Origin: Haliotis asinina
Lineage: Eukaryota; Mollusca; Gastropoda; Lepetellida; Haliotidae
Length of the DNA: 64,000 bases
Reading direction: 5' to 3'
NCBI RefSeq assembly: GCF_037392515.1
Contig: NC_090291.1
Location: forward strand, 17,387,501 to 17,451,500
In this document: positions 11,005-22,773 of the stretch, one piece after another
Layout: each line of letters opens with the position of its first letter
Numbering within the stretch: position 1 is the stretch's first letter
The notes under the pieces: generated by a model
What the model was told of the DNA's origin: nothing
Seen by the model: only the letters and a program-made list of their open reading frames with translations
Database searches by the model: none
Translations under genes and position numbers: made by a program

Positions 11005-12393
11005 ACAGAGGAAAGGACATGCAGCATACGCTAGCATCATGAAAAGATAGACAGTTATCGTTTATATAATTTAAAAAACAATACAACAATGATGTTCGGG
11101 TGGATCTAGCAAAGTCAGGTTCATTTCTTTTTACGAACAAATGTTTTATTAAGGTCAAAGAAATATTTTATGATGTCAAAGAAAAGTCTTATTTTGATCA
11201 AAGAAAAATTTTATTGGAGTCAAGGAAATGTTATATTGAGGTCCAAGAATTAGCGATGAACTGTTTCGAAGTACACTGTCGTGTCCTTGTAATCTGAAAT
11301 CAGACCAGGTCTGCATAAATGGCACCTCCCCGCGTAGAGTTCTTAAATCCATGGAAGGAACTCGCATTAAAATCGGCAAACTAGGGTAGTGGATTAAAAA
11401 AAATAGGAAATATCAGATAAGAACATCTGATGCCGAAATTGGAGTAGAGTCAAAGAAATGTTTTGTGTATTTCTGTTTCGTTTTAGAAACCTTACATAAG
11501 GAACCTGATAGATTTCCTGCAGTTAGATTGGGTTTTCGAACCAGTCATAAATGACATCATCTACTAGGAACGTGTAACCAAATCTCCACTGCAGAATATT
11601 TGTCCGAGTAAAACGCCTCCATCTACTTATAGTGAGTGAGTTAAGTTTTACGTCGCAATTGCTCCCAACCTCATCCCCTCGTATATTGTATTTGGTCGAC
11701 TCGTAGAGGGCGGATGACAAGTATAAATGGCATGTGGAACTCTTTGAGAAACGATGACACAAATGGCTTACCTTTTCCGACTAAATCTAGCGTCACAAGG
11801 ATATACTGACTTCATGTTCTGACCTTTACAATAATCACACACTCTACTCAATTCTGTACTCGAATTCTACGCAATATTGTTATTACATTATTATAACCTT
11901 TCATAGGTTAAGAACTTTTTCGTCATGGTATAACGGTGTCAGTATACCTGAAGGATGAGCAAATGTTGCGACAACCTTTGCCACCTAACTGTGTAACAGG
12001 TAATGAAGACGGAAAACACTCATAAATTCACTACACCTTGTGTGATTTCATGGGCTAATAAAGTCAGGTTTTCTGCTTATATACGACTGTAAATACTAGT
12101 ATATATTACGCCAAGCCTACTATCGGACTACTGTTTCCTGACAACAGAGCAGACAGGTTTTTGTATTAATGCAGTTTTTTGTTGACATTTTCTATATTTC
12201 TAATAAAATGCTCAACCTGTAACGTTTTTGATGACTTATGTTTTATATGAGACATTATTTCATTTATATCATGAACAGATGGAGGTGGGGACATGAAAAC
12301 CAATGGGCTAAGTTTGCACGCCGGGGTTCAGTATTTAACCCGATAACTGTAAACACTTGTCATTTCCCAAATATACACATGACTGGTTCATCC
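11005..12393. other. non-coding, degenerate repeats
   Basis: A degenerate tandem repeat of about 22 bp (TTTTATTGGAGTCAAGGAAATG and variants) runs from 11135 to about 11255, with a stray unit near 11443. A GTGAGTGAGTTAAGTTTTACG fragment of the SINE-like families is at 11631-11680. No gene is seen. Confidence 0.45.
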
Positions 12394-12487
12394 TGGCGGT
12401 GGGTAGCTACTGGTTAAAGCGTTGGCTCATCATGCCGAAAACCAGTTCGATTCCTTACATGGGGCGTAAATATAAAATCCACCCACC
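12394..12487 (+). repeat. SINE family 1, internally deleted
   Basis: The head GGCGGTGGGTAGCTACTGG and the B box (AGTTCGATTCC) run directly into GGGGCGTAAATATAAAATCC, so the middle 'gaagcccatttctggtg' block is missing. Confidence 0.65.
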
Positions 12488-12701
12488 CTGGTAGTGGCGA
12501 CTGTGTCAGTTAAATACTATTCTCAAAACCTTTTTGAGAGGCATTATGTAGAATTTGGGAAGTGATATAAGGGCAAGCTTTATGGATTAAACAACTTCTT
12601 TATTCAGATGATGCGACGTTCGGAGGCTTCATGTACGATACACTCATGAGGAGGAATGTAGTGTCACTAAATAGATGCCTCTATTTGGGCAATACATTTA
12701 T

Positions 12702-13115
12702 CAACATGTAAACGCCACATATAACCCCAAGTGGGCACAACGAATATATCAAAAAGTGAATACCACATATCTCATATATCACTATGTGGACACTTCATGT
12801 ATCACAATGTGAACACTATATATGTCAAAATGAGAACACTACATATATCACAATGTGAACACCACATATAGAGTGGAATCTGTCAAAACCGGCATCTGTC
12901 CAATCCGGCAAGATGTCAAGACCAGTATACAGGGTCAGTTCCACCCTTGACTTGAGCATGTATCACCAGCTTTACAATCCAGCACTTTGTCTAGACCGGA
13001 CTATTGCTTCAGTCCCGATGAGTGCCGGTTTGGACAACTTCCACTGTATTACAATGCGAACGCTACAACATGGCTATATGAACACTACATATATCACAAT
13101 GTGAACACCACATTT
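12702..13115. repeat. degenerate ~29-bp tandem repeat split by a transposon
   Basis: Units like ACATATATCACAATGTGAAC + ACC occur before 12870 and resume after 13048, continuing to about 13115. The interruption is the pogo-like element at 12871-13046. Confidence 0.6.
12871..13046. mobile_element. pogo-like MITE, 176 bp, TA target duplication
   Basis: The left end AGTGGAATCTGTCAAAACCG and the right end (reverse complement CAGTGGAAGTTGTCCAAACC) are inverted copies of about 24 bp. They resemble the CAGTGGAA..CCGG ends known for pogo/Tigger-type elements. A TA lies on each side (12869-12870 and 13047-13048). There is no transposase, so it would be mobilised in trans. Confidence 0.6.
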
Positions 13116-13579
13116 ATCGCCAAGTTCGCAAGTTTGAAGTATGTCAATGGCCCTGTCGTTCAGCACATGGAAGACAGTCTGATCACAAACATTGTGTTGA
13201 AGCAACAGTATTGAATTAAGGCGTTTACGGTTGATAATGAAAATATGACACCTATTGCACGAGTTAAGTCGGGAAGGGCACCCTTCCCAGGCACATAGAT
13301 TAACAACATGGCCTATTTACCATGTTTTACTCTGTGTTGAGTATTGTATTTCATTGGGTTGATGCAATATACCAAAATGCATCAAAGTGATGGCCTTGAG
13401 AAGTTGGTATTCAGGTATAACAGAAGTATACAAGTAACTTTGCAGACTCGACTTTTGAAATGTTCTTAACAAAATACTTTAGTATTTTCATGTCAGAAAA
13501 AAACAAAGACACGTTACAAGAAAGAAATGCCTTGTCCACTCGAGGTCTTTGAAGGTCCTGGATCTAACGTTACAGGTGT
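13116..13579. other. non-coding, nothing recognised
   Basis: Stops are frequent in all frames; no repeat is recognised. Confidence 0.4.
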
Positions 13580-14005
13580 GGACTATACAAGACCCACAGT
13601 TTTATTAGCTGGATGGGCTGTGATACTTGACGGCCCATAGGTTCTTTGTAACATAGTGGCTAGTCGCCTCCCCCTGGTCAGTCCCAGATCAGTCCACGTA
13701 AGCCCCGAGTGTGTCAACATACAGCAGCAATCCGCCATGTCGGCAATGACACTTTTATGGAAGAACACTACCCGTGACCAATAATAAGATAATCCATGGG
13801 GGTTCAACGCCGATAATTATGGCATGTGCAGATGGCTGAGCCATTAAGACTGACCGAGGGGCTAAATAGAGGGAGGTGACAAGGCAGAAAGCAGAGGAGC
13901 GGAGAGAGACGACAGGGCTGCTTCCAGCCGCCCCGACTTCCAGGCTGAATAAACAAGACTTACTCCTTCCCTTCTCCTTTGTCGTTCCTTACTTTGTTAG
14001 ATCTT
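13580..14005 (+). repeat. possible solo LTR
   Basis: A block of distinct base composition contains a purine-rich stretch (about 13860-13910), a TATA-like CTAAATAGA, and a polyadenylation signal AATAAA (13948-13953), followed by a T/C-rich run and ending CTTCCAACA. This order is LTR-like. I could not find a clear TG start with a matching target duplication, so the ends are uncertain. Confidence 0.25.
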
Positions 14006-15517
14006 CCAACATAACTCATTGTCAGTGTTTCATATTTTCAACATCATGCTGAGCATGTACTGGATCATGTAAAAATACGCTCTGTTGACAAGAGACATTT
14101 TACTTCTTTGTACTCGCTGTTCTAAAGAACGATACGATCTATGGGTGAACAACTTCTTTATCACGACTCTTGCAGGTGCGAGACCTATCAGTAACATTGG
14201 TATATACAATGTCTGAGATGGATCATTATAATAATGGGGATTAATTATTATAATATTTACTTGGTAATACGGAAACCTTTCTCGTGAGCTTCTGCAGAGA
14301 GGAGACATTGTAGACATAATTGATTTTTCTCACAAAGGACGTGTACACACATACAGCCAGTCCCTGACAGTCGCACAATGCACGCTACCAGTACATCCAG
14401 AGACACTATTCTCCAAAGATGAACTGCTGACTAAGCGGGTGGCTTTGAGTGTACACATAATACCCGCCTTTGAGACTATTTGCTATGACACAAATGCAAC
14501 ATGCGAAGACATGCGAGGTATTACTGTACACGACAAAGGTTCAATTGGACATGTTGAAGAGTTATAACAACGTCTTGCTTCAATGTAGACTGCGGTTCAT
14601 GACATGCCATGTGCTTAAGCAAAAACGTGAAGGGTCCCTCGAACCGTCTGTTATAATTAATGCATAAAATCCTTTTTTTGTCACAACGTGCAACATGTCG
14701 TGAACATAATCCGTCAGCAGAACACATTCAGTACTGTTGCTTGCGAAATCCTTACACGCTTTGTCCCGTTACCATCGTTCGGATTCAGCTTTAGTCAATG
14801 CACCATGGTAAGGCATATTTTATTGATGCAACTTTATGCATGACTATTTTTGTCGTTCAAATTGGAATATTTATTGTTGCACCATGGATTATGATGGATA
14901 TCTGGCAGACAGCAATCCTACTGTAAACATATCCATTGTGGAGATCACAGAGTGACCCTGTCTTTCACGTGACAAACTCAACCTGCTGAAGGCTAGCCAT
15001 GGTTATGATATGCAGTTATTTGACATTATCATGTATTGTAATTTCATGTCCACTAAATGAAACATTTTACTCACGTGTTTGTCAGTCACTGATATTTCCA
15101 TAGGTAAAAGCATATTTTAATCATTCATTTGACATTGGTATTTTTGTATAGAGTGCCCAACACGGGATCAGTCCATTTGACTCGGTAAACAAACATAAAG
15201 GGTGAATGAAGGATGATGATGCCCCCTTTGATCTAAGTATATATGGCCCTATTCTTCTACATTGAATCTTAAGCTGTTGAAAACAAATGTATGTTCTCGA
15301 AGATTCTATTACACAGAGAGGTGAACGTGTCAGTCCCTTCTTTTATGCCTCACTCGAATGTGTCTGAAAAATGGGATGGAACCTCATTAATGAAGTACCT
15401 GCCTTAACCGACAACATCATAATCTCTGCACAGCGTGAACTGTACATAAACTGAAAATAATCTTCAGAATGTTTCCCTTTCTTTTTTGAGAAAATAAATA
15501 TAGAATTGTCTTTCTAG
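14006..15517. other. upstream/intron 1 region of the alpha-tubulin gene
   Basis: No coding exon is seen. The tubulin initiator ATG exon (often just ATG plus 5' UTR in animal alpha-tubulins) must lie in or upstream of this stretch, but no site stands out. Confidence 0.35.
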
Positions 15518-15740
15518 AGGGAATGCATTTCTATCCATGTTGGTCAAGCCGGAGTCCAAATGGGCAATGCCTGCTGGGAGTTGTACTGTTTGGAGCATGG
15601 CATCAAAGCCGATGGTGAGATGCCATTGGACACGACAGCCGATGAGAAGGATGATTCGTACAATACCTTCTTCATGGAATCTGACGAAGGGAAACTCGTT
15701 CCAAGGGCTGTCCTTGCTGATCTTGAGCCAACTGTCGTTG
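15518..15740 (+). CDS. alpha-tubulin, coding exon 2 (residues 2-76)
   Basis: Alpha-tubulin pairs with beta-tubulin to form the microtubule heterodimer. The exon follows the acceptor TCTTTCTAG and begins AGG GAA TGC (Arg2-Glu3-Cys4), the classic position of the first animal alpha-tubulin intron, directly after the start codon. It encodes the N-terminal GTP-fold start ([23 protein letters not shown]). The loop that carries Lys40, the luminal acetylation site, is replaced by a different sequence with Thr (ACG, 15632-15634) at position 40. The exon ends inside codon 76 at the donor GTTG|GTGAGG and joins in phase to 16437. The initiating ATG exon is not located. Confidence 0.92.
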
Positions 15741-16436
15741 GTGAGGAAAAACATTTGAATTAAACTTAGACTGATCATTAAACCATCCGAAAACTCCTGC
15801 TATTGTTAAAGGAAATGTATACTTTGATTATAAATCCGAACTTACCTGAAAATATATCCAACATTGTATTTGCTTTATTTTACCGTTTTGAAATTTGGTA
15901 CCTCAGAGGATATTGATAAGGATTTGCACTGTATACACTGTGCACCTGTGAGTGCATTCGAGACCAGAAATGCTTTGTGAGCCTCTCAGTCTCAGTGAGG
16001 TCACAACACAAAATAGCAATGAAAAAAATTGGACTTTTATATGATATATTTGCCTGGTCAAATAGTACTGTCCATCGAGGAAACGTTGTTTGCAGTGGCT
16101 CTGGATTTGAGAGGACCACCCTCTCATTCCTGTATCATCATGGGAAATGTGCTTCACACATTGTAGCCATGATTGGAATCGAACCCGGGTCTTCGGCATG
16201 ACGATCGAACACTTTAACCATTAGGCTACCTCACCGCCCCAGTAGTAGCTGATGAGTCAATACTAAAGCATGGAACATCATGGGTTACAACTCAACAAGA
16301 AGTTGTTACTCATAAAATCATTTGTTTCATTATTGAAGGTAGCAGTTTGCGAAATAGCATGTTTTTCTCTAAGCATGATATTTTCGATAAATATAGGTTT
16401 TTAACAAGTTTAATTGCGATACATTGTTCTTGACAG
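15741..16436 (+). other. alpha-tubulin intron, with an inserted SINE
   Basis: The donor GTGAGG (15741) and acceptor TTCTTGACAG (ending 16436) flank 696 bp. A reverse-oriented tRNA SINE head lies at 16138-16241. The rest is AT-rich with no feature. Confidence 0.85.
16138..16241 (-). repeat. SINE family 1, head only, reverse orientation
   Basis: On the - strand: GGGGCGGTGAGGTAGCCTAA, the B box GGGTTCGATTCC, then TGTGTGAAGCACATTTCCC. The common tail is missing, so the copy is 3'-truncated or eroded. It sits within the tubulin intron. Confidence 0.75.
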
Positions 16437-17566
16437 ATGAGGTCCGCACAGGCACCTACGGTAAACTGTTTCATCCAGAGAACTTGATATCTGGCAGAGA
16501 AGATGCAGCTAACAACTATGCTCGTGGATATAACACGACAGGAAAAGAAATAATCGACCTTGTCCTAGACCGCACCCGCAATCTCGTGGAACACTGCGAT
16601 GGTCTTCAGGGCTTCCTTGTTTTTCACAGCTTCGGTGGTGGTACTGGATCTGGCTTCACGGCTCTGCTAATGGAGCGACTTAGTAACATCTATAGTAAGA
16701 AGTCCAAGTTGCAGTTCTCTGTGTACCCGGCTCCAAATATATCCAGTGCAATGGTGGAACCGTACAACTCCATCCTCACAACTCACACCACCCTGGAGCA
16801 TTCGGACTGCGCCTTCATGGTCGACAACGAGGCCATCTACGACATTTGTCGTCGAAACCTCGACATCGATCGTCCCTCCTACACCAACTTGAACCGTCTG
16901 ATAGGTCAGGTAATCAGCTCTATCACAGCCTCATTACGATTTGAAGGTGCCCTGAACGTAGATCTAACAGAGTTCCAGACCAACCTGGTGCCCTACCCTC
17001 GTATCCACTTCCCTCTGGCTACCTACGCCCCAGTGGTGTCTGCAGAGAAGGTTCACCATGAACAGCTAACGATTGGGGAAATCACCAACGCCGCATTTGA
17101 GCCTGCAAACCAGATGGTGAAGTGTGATCCCAATAAGGGGTTGTATATGAGTTGCTGCGTCCTGTACCGTGGTGATGTTGTCCCGAAGGACGTCAATGAC
17201 GCCATCTCGTACATAAAGACCAGGAAAACTATTCACTTTGTGGACTGGTGTCCCACTGGCTACAAGGTCGGTATTAACTATCAGCCACCAACTGCTGTTC
17301 CCGGTGGCGATCTGGCTAAGGTTGAGAAAGCTGCGTGCATGTTGAGCAACACCACTGCCATCTCCGAGGCCTGGTCTCGTCTTGACCACAAGTTTGACCT
17401 CATGTTTGCCAAGCGAGCCTTTATCCACTGGTACGTGGGAGAAGGTCTCGAAGAGTCTGAATTGTCTGATGCCCGCGATGATTTAGCTGCCCTGGAGAAG
17501 GACTACGAAGAAATCGCAAATGATTCCCAACAGCCAACACAGGAAGATGAGGATGACGAGTACTAG
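16437..17566 (+). CDS. alpha-tubulin, last coding exon (residues 76-451)
   Basis: It continues from 15740 and brings the protein to 451 residues, the standard alpha-tubulin length. The tubulin signature GGGTGSG lies at residues 142-148, and the catalytic Glu254 that drives GTP hydrolysis on beta-tubulin is kept (GAG, 16970-16972). The reading frame is open throughout. The C-terminal tail is acidic and ends ..EDEDDEY, so the terminal Tyr needed for the detyrosination cycle is present, although the tail differs from the common [12 protein letters not shown] type. Many conservative changes (for example [29 protein letters not shown]) indicate a diverged paralogue, possibly tissue-specific (inferred). 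A polyadenylation signal AATAAA is at 17933-17938. Confidence 0.95.
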
Positions 17567-18012
17567 AATGCCTTTCATGCAAAGTTTTAATAACGACGTG
17601 AATCATGTCTTTATATCTATCTAGTTTAAGAATGCATTTGAGATGTAAAGCTAGAAGAGCTTATATCAATCCGTTCACTTAAATGTACAATAGGTACAAA
17701 GTATACATGTGCAAGCATATAAGCACCAGTGTAGACATTTACAAAATTTTATCCTTTTGTAATGCTCTAATGATATAGGTTCGTTTCGTTTATAAATGGT
17801 TACACCTGTTTCATGTGTTCTGATGTGTCTTTGTTAAGATGTAGAGCATGATCCTCTAGAGGAACAAACGGTGTATCCTTTTCATCAAAATGAGATCGAT
17901 GATCAAGATATATGAAATTAAGGAACATGAAAAATAAAGAGTGGTCAGTGTTTTTCTTTTTCTCAGAGTGTTTATGTCAGTTATTGAAGGTTTTTGGAAT
18001 CGCTTTGAAGCA
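17567..18012 (+). other. 3' UTR and downstream flank of alpha-tubulin
   Basis: AT-rich, with AATAAA at 17933 as the likely polyadenylation signal, about 370 bp after the stop. Confidence 0.6.
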
Positions 18013-18243
18013 TGAGTGAGTGAGTTAAGGTTTTAATCCACACTGGAATTATTTCAGTCATATCATAACAATCAACAAGTTATAGTATCATATGAAATAA
18101 TTATAAAAACAAAAACAGTCACAGATATAACTGTAAAGTTATTGCGAAAATCTAAAGTATCTTAACTATGAAAGACAATATAAATACACAAATGTTGCTA
18201 CAGATCGCCAACACCTGAAGGTAGATCACCACACTAGGGACTT
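18013..18243 (+). repeat. SINE-like repeat family 3
   Basis: It begins GTGAGTGAGTTAAGGTTTTA, contains a 'ccagccatatcgtgacgagaaca'-like block in diverged form, and ends with CACCTGAAGGTAGATCACC..CTAGGGAC. Related copies: 24408, 25008, 40656 and 41632 (-). Confidence 0.6.
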
Positions 18244-18353
18244 ACTCTCCCGATTTTAAATTAATATCAATATATGCATTTCGATTAAACCTTATAGCAA
18301 GTAACCGAGACAAAACTAGTTCGTTGTATCCATAAGTTCGTTGTTACGATATA

Positions 18354-19511
18354 CACTCTTCATAAGAAACACGCAAGCCATTTTGAGAAAAAAATTTCAT
18401 GTACTTTCAATTCTACTAAGTGTGAAAAATCACACATCTATAGGCAAAGAGTTCGATAACACAACAGTAGTCTTTACAGTAGTCCACAACAAATCAGTGC
18501 TTCGTATGGACACTATTGCCAGCAATTACTGCTCGGCACCGTCTCGGCAAAAACTGGATAAATCGACGAAGTTACTGTTGTGGAATTCTTTCCCAATCCT
18601 CTAGTAATGATATAGCAAGTGGTGGAAGTGTCTGAGGCGTGTTTTGACGTACACGTCCATCCAGTTCATCCACTGACATTGACGTTAGAATTTGCAAGGC
18701 ATTGGACCGTAACCAGTGGTGTATGTGAAGTGGTGTTGTCATGCTGAAATGACTATCTCTGCCGGCCCATAATCGGAATCATGCTGTTAGGTTCGCCTGA
18801 ACCACCACTAAAACAGATCTGTGTGTGCTGGATATTTCACCCCACACCATGGCACTGTTGTCTCGGATTCTGTCGACCTGTCGAATTCTACTAGGGGCAA
18901 AACGTTAATTTCTTCTATGGTAAACACGCCGTGTTCCACCTCGCCTGTGAAGAGGAAATCTAATTCTACTACACCAACGCGTCGATGGAAGTTTCCCAAA
19001 GCAGGGGTGACAACTGGTCTTTTTGGTCGAAACCACGCTTCACGCAATTGATTCCTGACAGTTTGGTCGGAAATTCTACAAACCTGGATTGCGTTGTGTG
19101 TGTGGCTCCACGGCTGTGGCAAGACGATGACGCAAGTGAGCAACCCGGACATAGCAGTCCTGGGTGTGGATGGTAACTTTTGGACGGCCACTTCTCGGGC
19201 GATCTTGGGCGGAACTTGTCTGCAGGAAACGAAGGCGAGATATAATACTTTGAGGAACGTTGAAATGGCGAGCAACTGCAGACTACGACTCGCTAGATTC
19301 AAGGCGATGTTTCGTGTGATCGATGCCGCATGTTTTCCCGGTAAGTTGCTCGTGCATTTTGTTTTGTGAGGGATGTAGTTAAAACTGTAGCTGTTTACAA
19401 TCACTCAACGATGATGTTTTGGAAAGTAATACAATATTTGTATTGTTCTGAAAGCAGCAACACGAGTCCGATATTTTCAAAATCACCTTTGCGTTTCATT
19501 TTTGAAGAGCG
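18354..19511 (-). mobile_element. decayed Tc1-like transposon, 1158 bp
   Basis: Inverted ends: CACTCTTCATAAGAAACACG at 18354 and, reversed, CGCTCTTCAAAAATGAAACG at 19511, each bordered by TA (18352-18353 and 19512-19513). The length suits a shortened Tc1-type element. Its transposase remnant is on the - strand. Confidence 0.75.
18590..19340 (-). pseudogene. Tc1-like transposase, broken
   Basis: On the - strand short stretches in different frames match the Tc1 transposase plan: a helix-turn-helix region, then QTVRNQLREAWFRPKRPVV (typical of the region after the DNA-binding domain), and near the end a DELDGRVRQNTPQTLPPL / LLEDWERIPQQ-like C-terminus (about 18590-18680). Stops and frame changes separate these parts, and a catalytic DDE triad cannot be read in one frame. 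It cannot make a working transposase. Confidence 0.7.
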
Positions 19512-19538
19512 TATGCACATTTCATATCTCTAATATAT

Positions 19539-20032
19539 ACACATGCACAAACGTTAAGTGCCACTATCTTCATAGAAATACAAATTATAAATGTTTATTA
19601 CTGAATGAGCCTTCCATATATTCTTGAAATTAAGATTGTCAAGGTATGACAAGGAAAAGGTTCTGCACCTGCACCTGCATTTCCCTACCATCTGAATCTT
19701 GAAAAATCAAGTTTCACACACTGGGTTTCACCGGTTTGTTCTGAGATTCTCCTTTCACTTTAGAGTTAGAAACTCAGTCATGGTGAGGAGAAACTTTACT
19801 ACCGCTGAGAGATGGCAGGTGATAGGCATGAAAAATGCTGGTATGTCATGCAGGGCCGTTGCAAGGCAAATGGGTCGTCATCACAGCGTCATCACCCGTT
19901 TAGTTGCCAAACATAATCAAATCAGTGATGTCAATGACAGGCATAGATCTCGTTATGATGGTTACCACTGAGTGTCCAAAGTAGCTGATCACAAAAATAG
20001 TGGATGGCGCTTAACTTTTGTGCATGTGTATA
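19539..20032 (+). mobile_element. internally deleted Tc1-like element
   Basis: Inverted ends (TACACATGCACAAACGTTAAG on the left; CACATGCACAAAAGTTAAGC reversed on the right) enclose about 490 bp. Only the N-terminal part of a transposase gene is left inside. It differs in its ends from the neighbouring Tc1 element, so it is a separate family. Confidence 0.65.
19780..19971 (+). pseudogene. Tc1-like transposase N-terminus (HTH only)
   Basis: MVRRNFTTAERWQVIGMKNA.. and SCRAVARQMGRHHSVITRLV form the paired-like helix-turn-helix DNA-binding domain of a Tc1-family transposase. The frame ends at TGA (19969-19971) right after the NDRHRS linker, where the element's deletion removed the catalytic domain. 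If expressed it could only bind transposon ends. Confidence 0.7.
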
Positions 20033-21145
20033 TGTTACTTACAAAACACCGATAATCATCTTTGTACATCAGAGTCGATGAATAGTTAGTTGTGTTGATG
20101 AAATGCTCCAAATATGCTATTTCCCAAACATGTTTGTTGTAATCAGCATCTATTTACTACATGAACCAACATGTGGCTCAGCCGTGGATTTCCAGCATAG
20201 AAAGACGAGAAGATTAAATAATAAATCAATTTGTGGGCAATCGAGTTGGATGATAGCATTTCAAATAACCTTGACTATGTAAGTGACGGTGATGGTAACT
20301 TTTATATTCTTCCTTGTAGAATTTCACTGATAATGCCCCCAAAATATTTTGAAAATATGTATAAATGCCTCAGTTTATAAACGGAGTGTGATTACCAGCT
20401 ATAACTACATATGTTAATTACACCTTTTTTCGAATTATTATGAAAAATGTACACCACAATGTCTAAATTTCCAACAAATGAGAAAATTATTTCTCAACCC
20501 ATTTGCTATTTTATATTATTACATGACATGATTCAGCTATGATTGTGTGCTATAGACTCATTATGTGAACCTTAAAACCGTCACAACGGTACACCCTTCA
20601 CACGACCTTGGTACACCCTTTGTTGCAATCCATTCATGAAATGAATATAAGGTCACGGATATGTATAACCTATATTAATACTCTTTAGAACTGTCGCTGG
20701 GACCTTAGAACCTTCTTGACACGGTGTATAATCATAAGTATTGCCTTTCATGTCAAAGAAACACTTTCAAATGTGTATAAGTTATGAAAAAAGGTTGTTG
20801 TGTATATAGAAGTTGAGTCATTGGTAACCTCAGAAAGGCACCAATCGTAGTAAAGGTAGTTTTGACATGATAAGGAACGTGTTCTTGTTGCTATAATAAA
20901 CCGGTGTATTCTATGAAACACCCATTCCGTCTTGTCTCCTTTGACTCGTACCGTCTTAGTGAGTACAGTGCCATCGACATCTAAAGCACCAAGGTGGGTT
21001 GAAATTTGTATGATATTTAGATGTACCTCAGAAGAGAAATGCTTAAATACGATATTCAGCTGATGAATCATACTTTGTGGTCATTACACTAAAGGTATTT
21101 AAATTTATAAAAGACCCAGGTTGATATATAATACTCATGTTTTCA
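20033..21145. other. non-coding, nothing recognised
   Basis: AT-rich; the longest open frame (- strand, 107 codons at 20748-21071) has no recognisable motif. Confidence 0.4.
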
Positions 21146-21243
21146 GTGAGTGAGTGAATTTAGTTCTGAACTGAACGCAGCAATATTCCAGTTATATGGC
21201 GACGGTCCATAAATGACCCAGTCTGGACCAGACAATCAAGTGA
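21146..21243 (+). repeat. SINE-like family 2, 3'-truncated at the tubulin pseudogene
   Basis: GTGAGTGAGTGAATTTAGTT..CAATATTCCAGTTATATGGC..GTCTGGACCAGACAATCAAG runs to GTGATCACAGC, where tubulin sequence takes over. Confidence 0.7.
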
Positions 21244-22162
21244 TCACAGCTTCGATGGTGGCACTGGCTCTGGTTCACCTCTCTGTCGAAGGAGCGAGTG
21301 TTGACTACGGCATGAAGTCCAAGTTGGAGTTCGCCATTTACCCTGCTCCTCAGATCTCCACTGCTCTGGTCGAGCCTTACAACGCCATTCTGACCACCCA
21401 CATGACTCTGGAGCACTCGGACTGCGCCTTCATGGTCGACAACGAGGCCATCTACGACATCTGCCGCCGTAATCTCGACATCGAATGTCCGACTTGAACC
21501 GTCTGATAGGTCAGATCGTCAGCTCCATATCGGCCTCCCTCCTCTTTGACGATGCCCTGAACGTGGGTCTGACGGAGTTCCAGACCAGCCTGGTGCCCTA
21601 CCCACGAATCCACTTCCGTCTGGCTACCTACGCCCCAGTGGTGTCTGCAGAGAAGGCCTACCACGAGCAACTGTCAGTCTATAAAATCACTAATGCCACC
21701 TTCGAGACTGCCAACCAGATGGTGACGTGTGATCCCCGTTACGGCAAGTACATGACCTGTTGCATGCTGTACCGTGGTGATGTCGTCCCTGAGGACGTCA
21801 ACGCTGCCATCGCTACCATCAAGACCAAGAAAACTACCCAGTTCGTAGACTGGCGTCCCAAAGGTTTCAAGGTCGGCATCAACTACCAGCGATCCACTGT
21901 TGTTCTCGGTGGTGACCTGGCCATGGCACAGAGAGCTATGTCCATGTTGAGCAACACCACTGCCATCTCCGAGGCCTGGTCTCGTCTTGACCACAAGTTC
22001 GATCTGATGTACACCAAGCGTACATGGGCGAGGGCATGGAGGAGGGCGAGTTCTCCGAGGCCCGTGAGGACTTGGCTACTCTGGAGAAGGACTACGAAGA
22101 GGTCGGAGTGGATTCCGTTGAGGGAGAAGGCGAGGAAGAGCGAGAGGAGTTTCAAACGGTGA
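21244..22162 (+). pseudogene. alpha-tubulin pseudogene, 5'-truncated
   Basis: It starts in the GTP-binding HSF(D)GGTGSG region, so about the first 138 residues are missing. It is broken by a frameshift right after that motif, by a frame-changing deletion around 21487 (after RRNLDIE, where a few residues before the NRLIGQ segment are lost), and by another deletion near 22020 where the FVHWYVGEG segment should be. The C-terminal sequence ([11 protein letters not shown]) is of the common alpha-tubulin type, so its parent was not the gene at 15.5-17.6 kb. No intron is seen, but too little is left to say whether it is a retrocopy. Confidence 0.9.
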
Positions 22163-22773
22163 AGACCCTTATATACTGCGAAATGGACACAAATTAGATA
22201 TATGGACATTACCATCGTGACAAAATTTATAAAGATGTGCATATATTTTAATCACCTTCCTGTTTGTTACTTAGTTTATTGAGTGAGTATGATTTTAAGG
22301 CGCATTGAAGATTATTCCGTCAATATCAATGCAAAGGACAATGAAATTTGCTTTGTGGCAACCCACTTTGTAATAAAAAAGCACTTTGTAATTAACTTTT
22401 CTGAGCTTCGCATATCGTGAGCATGTGGGGAAAATGTCGTGCTTTCAGCGTGACAAACGAGCAGTTAACATCGAGACTACCAGGCGGTCCCGTCCAACTT
22501 TAAAATATATTTGGAACTTTTTTGTGGATGTCCAGGTGAAATTTGATTTGGGGCAACAACATAAAGAAACATAAAGAAACCATACACGTGTGTATCAACC
22601 TGTTACAGTGAGTGCGTTCACACCACGAACAGAGGTGCGACAGATCGGTTTTATCGATACTGTGATCGGTATTATTGACCAGTCACGCAAATGTACGTTA
22701 TCAGTGGTAGGTCGCAATTGTCACTACAAGAAAAACATATGTTATGTTAACACGTGATCTTTGAAAGTGGTAG
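22163..22773. other. non-coding, nothing recognised
   Basis: No exon-like frame. A short GAGTGAGTATGATTTTAAGG fragment of the SINE-like ends is at about 22280. Confidence 0.4.
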
